Shown here: positions 61,760-64,000 of the stretch, one piece after another | Numbering within the stretch: position 1 is the first letter of the stretch | How the letters are laid out: every line of letters begins with the position of its first letter | Source: Geosiphon pyriformis | Lineage: Eukaryota; Glomeromycota; Glomeromycetes; Archaeosporales; Geosiphonaceae | Length of the DNA: 64,000 bases | Assembly (NCBI GenBank): GCA_016748015.1 | Contig: JAAOMT010000495.1 | Span: 132,875-196,874, forward strand | Reading direction: 5' to 3' | Made by a program: the position numbers and the translations under genes | Notes under the pieces: generated by a model | The model's input: only the letters and a program-made list of their open reading frames with translations | Database searches by the model: none | What the model was told of the DNA's origin: nothing

Positions 61760-62580
61760 TATTACTCATAAAAATTAAGAATTATAATAAGTAGATAAAA
61801 TAACCAATTAAAAATAAGCATTGTAAAAAGAGAAATTCTAGGATTTTTTTAAGGAATACAGGATTTCAAAATTTCAGAATTTCAGAATTTTTTTCAAAAG
61901 AATTAAAAAATTTTAAGAAATCTTATGTAACATAAATTATATATATATAGTCAGAATATTAAAAATAGAAAAAGTATTTAATAAAGTTCAGATTAGTTCA
62001 AAACAACACTATTTTTTCTTTTAAAAAATAGTTTTTTATAACTTGAAGTAAAATTATACTTATATTAATAAAACATCTATTATTATTCAAATTTATATTA
62101 TTATTACTTAATTAAAGAAATATTAATTTATTTTATACTATTAATATTTTATATTAATAAAATTTAATATTTAATTACATTGGACCAATAACTTTTTATT
62201 ATAATTATTGACAGAATACTAATTTTTTCTTTTCTTTTTTTATTTTTATTTTTTTTATTTCTTTGTTGTTTACTAATTGAAAAAAAATTAAGTGCTAAGT
62301 ATTTGATATCAAAAATATTCTGGTAAAAGACCTGAAAACAAGAGTAGAAAACTTAAGAATAACTTATTAGAAGAACACAACTGCCAAAATAAACCAGCTA
62401 TTACATTAAAAAAAAAATTCACAAAAAAAATTATTAATTAAATTTCTGTTCATTATACAAAAAATTCAACCAAAATTTTCAGACTCCAAAACTTTTAGAA
62501 ACTACTATTATTAATAACTATTAAGCATTAAGTTATAGATTTGTTATTTGTTCTGACATCCCAAATAGTTATCTGTAATA
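61760..62580 (+). repeat. Decayed LTR, 5' LTR of a Ty3/gypsy-like element
   Basis: Begins TATTAC and ends GTAATA, the transition-mutated form of TGTTAC/GTAACA in the LTR at 37,629. Shared landmarks include ACAGGATTTCAAAATTTCAG (61,858 region), TATATATATAG near 61,943, CTGTTCATTATACAAA (62,446 region) and GTTATAGATTTGTTA near its end. It is followed by sequence that leads into a Gag-like segment, so it is best read as a 5' LTR. Confidence 0.6.
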
Positions 62581-63772
62581 TTCGGTGCTTTCTGTAAGGT
62601 ATAATCTAACAGAAAATTAGCATCAATATCAATCATTCAAAAAAGTAACAGAATTAAAAATAACAACAACAAATTATTTAAAATTTGCCAAATTCTTATT
62701 TCAATATTACCAAACTCATTTTGAACTAATAAGTAATTATTGGTCAACAAAATTAGCTTTCAACTTTTATGTTAACAAAAAAATTTCATTTTACTTGAGA
62801 AACCAAAAAAATTCAGAAGCTGTTCTTAACAATTTTTATAATAAATTATTTCAAAACACCATGTTTTTACAAAATTAGTTGTTTATCTTACTAATTACAG
62901 AGATAAATCAAGAAATTGAGAATTACATCCAACAAAGATTTTTTATTAACTTTGTAGACAAAGAAAAATTACAAAATCTAGCAAAAACACCAAAAAAATT
63001 ACATCTGTCTACTTAAAAGAAACCAAAAATTGTTTCATTTATTTATCTATTATATTATTATATACCAGGAAATACTATTCACATACCATCTAGATTTACA
63101 TTAAAATTAATGGCAAAAACACCATTATCTAAAGTACTGTTTCAAAATAATTAAAAAAAAGCCAAATTATTAAGAACCTATAGTGATTTTTTTAAAGAAT
63201 TTAAATTGCAATCAACAATACTATCAAGACTTTAATCATTATCATTCTAACCAAATTTCGAATCTACTAGTTATTGGAAAAACACTAATTTAAAAGAAAA
63301 CAGTGATTAAAAAAATATTAATCCAGAAATTATAACTTCAATTATTCAAATCTAGCCAAATCTAAACAATCTAAACCCAGTTTCTATTCTTTCAGAAAAC
63401 TTATTTTTTATTATCTTAATTAATCAACTGTCAATAACACCAATTACTGTTCAGCAATAATTATAACAACTATTATTACTTATACTAATAACTTACATAC
63501 CAATTACAAAACTTAAGAAATTTACCAACAAAGAAAATAATACTCAAATATAACTAAATAACATAGCAAAAACCATTGCAACTAATAAATAGAACAATGC
63601 CAGAGCTCTTCAAACTATTCTTTATTTTTTATAAAACACAATTAATTTATGATACCAAAATCTTGTCAACAAACTTCAAGATTTCAATATGTTTAAAAGT
63701 GTATTTCTACAGTATTTTAGCAATAATAATAATATAAATCACTTGTTAATTAGTTTTACCATTGTTACAGAT
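62581..63772 (+). pseudogene. Ty3/gypsy-like Gag relic
   Basis: Internal region of the LTR element. Most is too decayed to read. At about 63,590-63,770 one frame gives NNARALQTIPYFL, then YQNLVNKLQDFNMFK, SVFLQYFSNNN and INHLL. This is the pattern of the retrotransposon Gag capsid domain (A..A.PYL...A..WY, then W/F..F...F...F). Stop codons lie where Gln/Trp would be. The segment is cut at 63,772 by an inverted LTR. No pol genes are in the window. Confidence 0.5.
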
Positions 63773-64000
63773 GATTATTTAGAGTGTTAAAACAAATAAC
63801 AAACTTATAACTTGGTGTTCAATAGCTAAAAATTTTGGTAATTTCTGAAGATTTTGGTTGAGTTTTTTGTATAATGAACAGAAATTTAATTAATAGTTTC
63901 TTTTATGAATTTTTTTTTTCAGCATGGTAACCAATTTATTCTAACATTTGTGTTTTTTTGGTAAGCTATCTTTAAATTTCTACTTATTTTCTTGGGTCTT
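63773..64000 (-). repeat. Inverted LTR of the same family, partial
   Basis: Starts TGTTACAGATGATTA, the reverse complement of the CTGTAACA end of the 37,629 LTR. TTTGTATAATGAACAG (63,867 region) is the reverse complement of the CTGTTCATTATACAAA landmark. It extends beyond the window. It lies directly inside the Gag segment, so it was inserted there. Confidence 0.6.

Noticed and set aside
62581-62610. Primer-binding site after the decayed LTR
   Set aside because: TTCGGTGCTTTCTG follows the LTR as a PBS should, but I cannot match it to a tRNA 3' end without a search.

Overview
This is a eukaryotic nuclear scaffold, most likely from a very AT-rich fungus. An arbuscular-mycorrhizal (Glomeromycotina) or related Mucoromycota fungus is my best guess. 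The reasons are multi-exon genes with short GT-AG introns (about 38-160 nt), a fungal-type oligopeptide transporter, a Rhizomucor-type class 3 lipase, and abundant LINE elements carrying endonuclease, reverse transcriptase (RT) and RNase H. The species is inferred, not proven. No prokaryotic operons, rRNA, CRISPR arrays or confident tRNAs were seen. Layout: 1-536 is a probable LTR fragment. It interrupts LINE copy A (minus strand, about 540-6,560). From 6.56 to 16.8 kb the DNA is extremely AT-rich and mostly non-coding, but it still aligns in places to the LINE, so it is largely a graveyard of decayed copies. 17.25-28.15 kb is a gene island: an OPT-family oligopeptide transporter (minus, about 17 exons), a small single-exon hairpin membrane protein that may be promethin/LDAF1-like (plus), a secreted class 3 lipase (minus, 4 exons), a dead Tc1/mariner transposon with TA-flanked inverted ends, and a decayed C-terminal piece of a Fanzor/TnpB-like RNA-guided nuclease. 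28.15-49.05 kb is a nested transposon block. LINE copy B (plus, 30.1-36.8 kb), a solo-type LTR (37,629-38,508) and LINE copy C (minus, 41.35-48.2 kb) appear to be inserted into one older, AT-saturated minus-strand LINE. 49.6-58.6 kb is a second gene island: UPF2 (19 exons, 1,222 codons plus stop) converging on an RPAIN-like gene. A 20-N gap at 55,059-55,078 is flanked by two apparently identical 1,644-bp blocks covering the 3' end of UPF2. This is most simply two overlapping contig ends that were not merged. 59.4-64 kb is again AT-saturated, with LINE tails, a decayed LTR retrotransposon with a recognisable Gag segment, and an inverted LTR inserted into that Gag. Common themes: the three younger LINE copies share a two-ORF plan. 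ORF1 is Gag-like with an RRM-like segment and a CCHC knuckle; ORF2 has APE endonuclease, RT, RNase H and a C-terminal CCHC. In all three copies the ORFs are joined by a 4-nt ATGA stop/start overlap. All three are inactivated, mostly by nonsense codons that replace Trp, Gln or Arg, the outcome expected from C-to-T/G-to-A transitions. The Tc1 element shows the same signature, and so do the AT-rich fossils in more extreme form. This points to a transition-driven decay process (RIP-like or methylcytosine deamination) that acts on repeats and spares the cellular genes.
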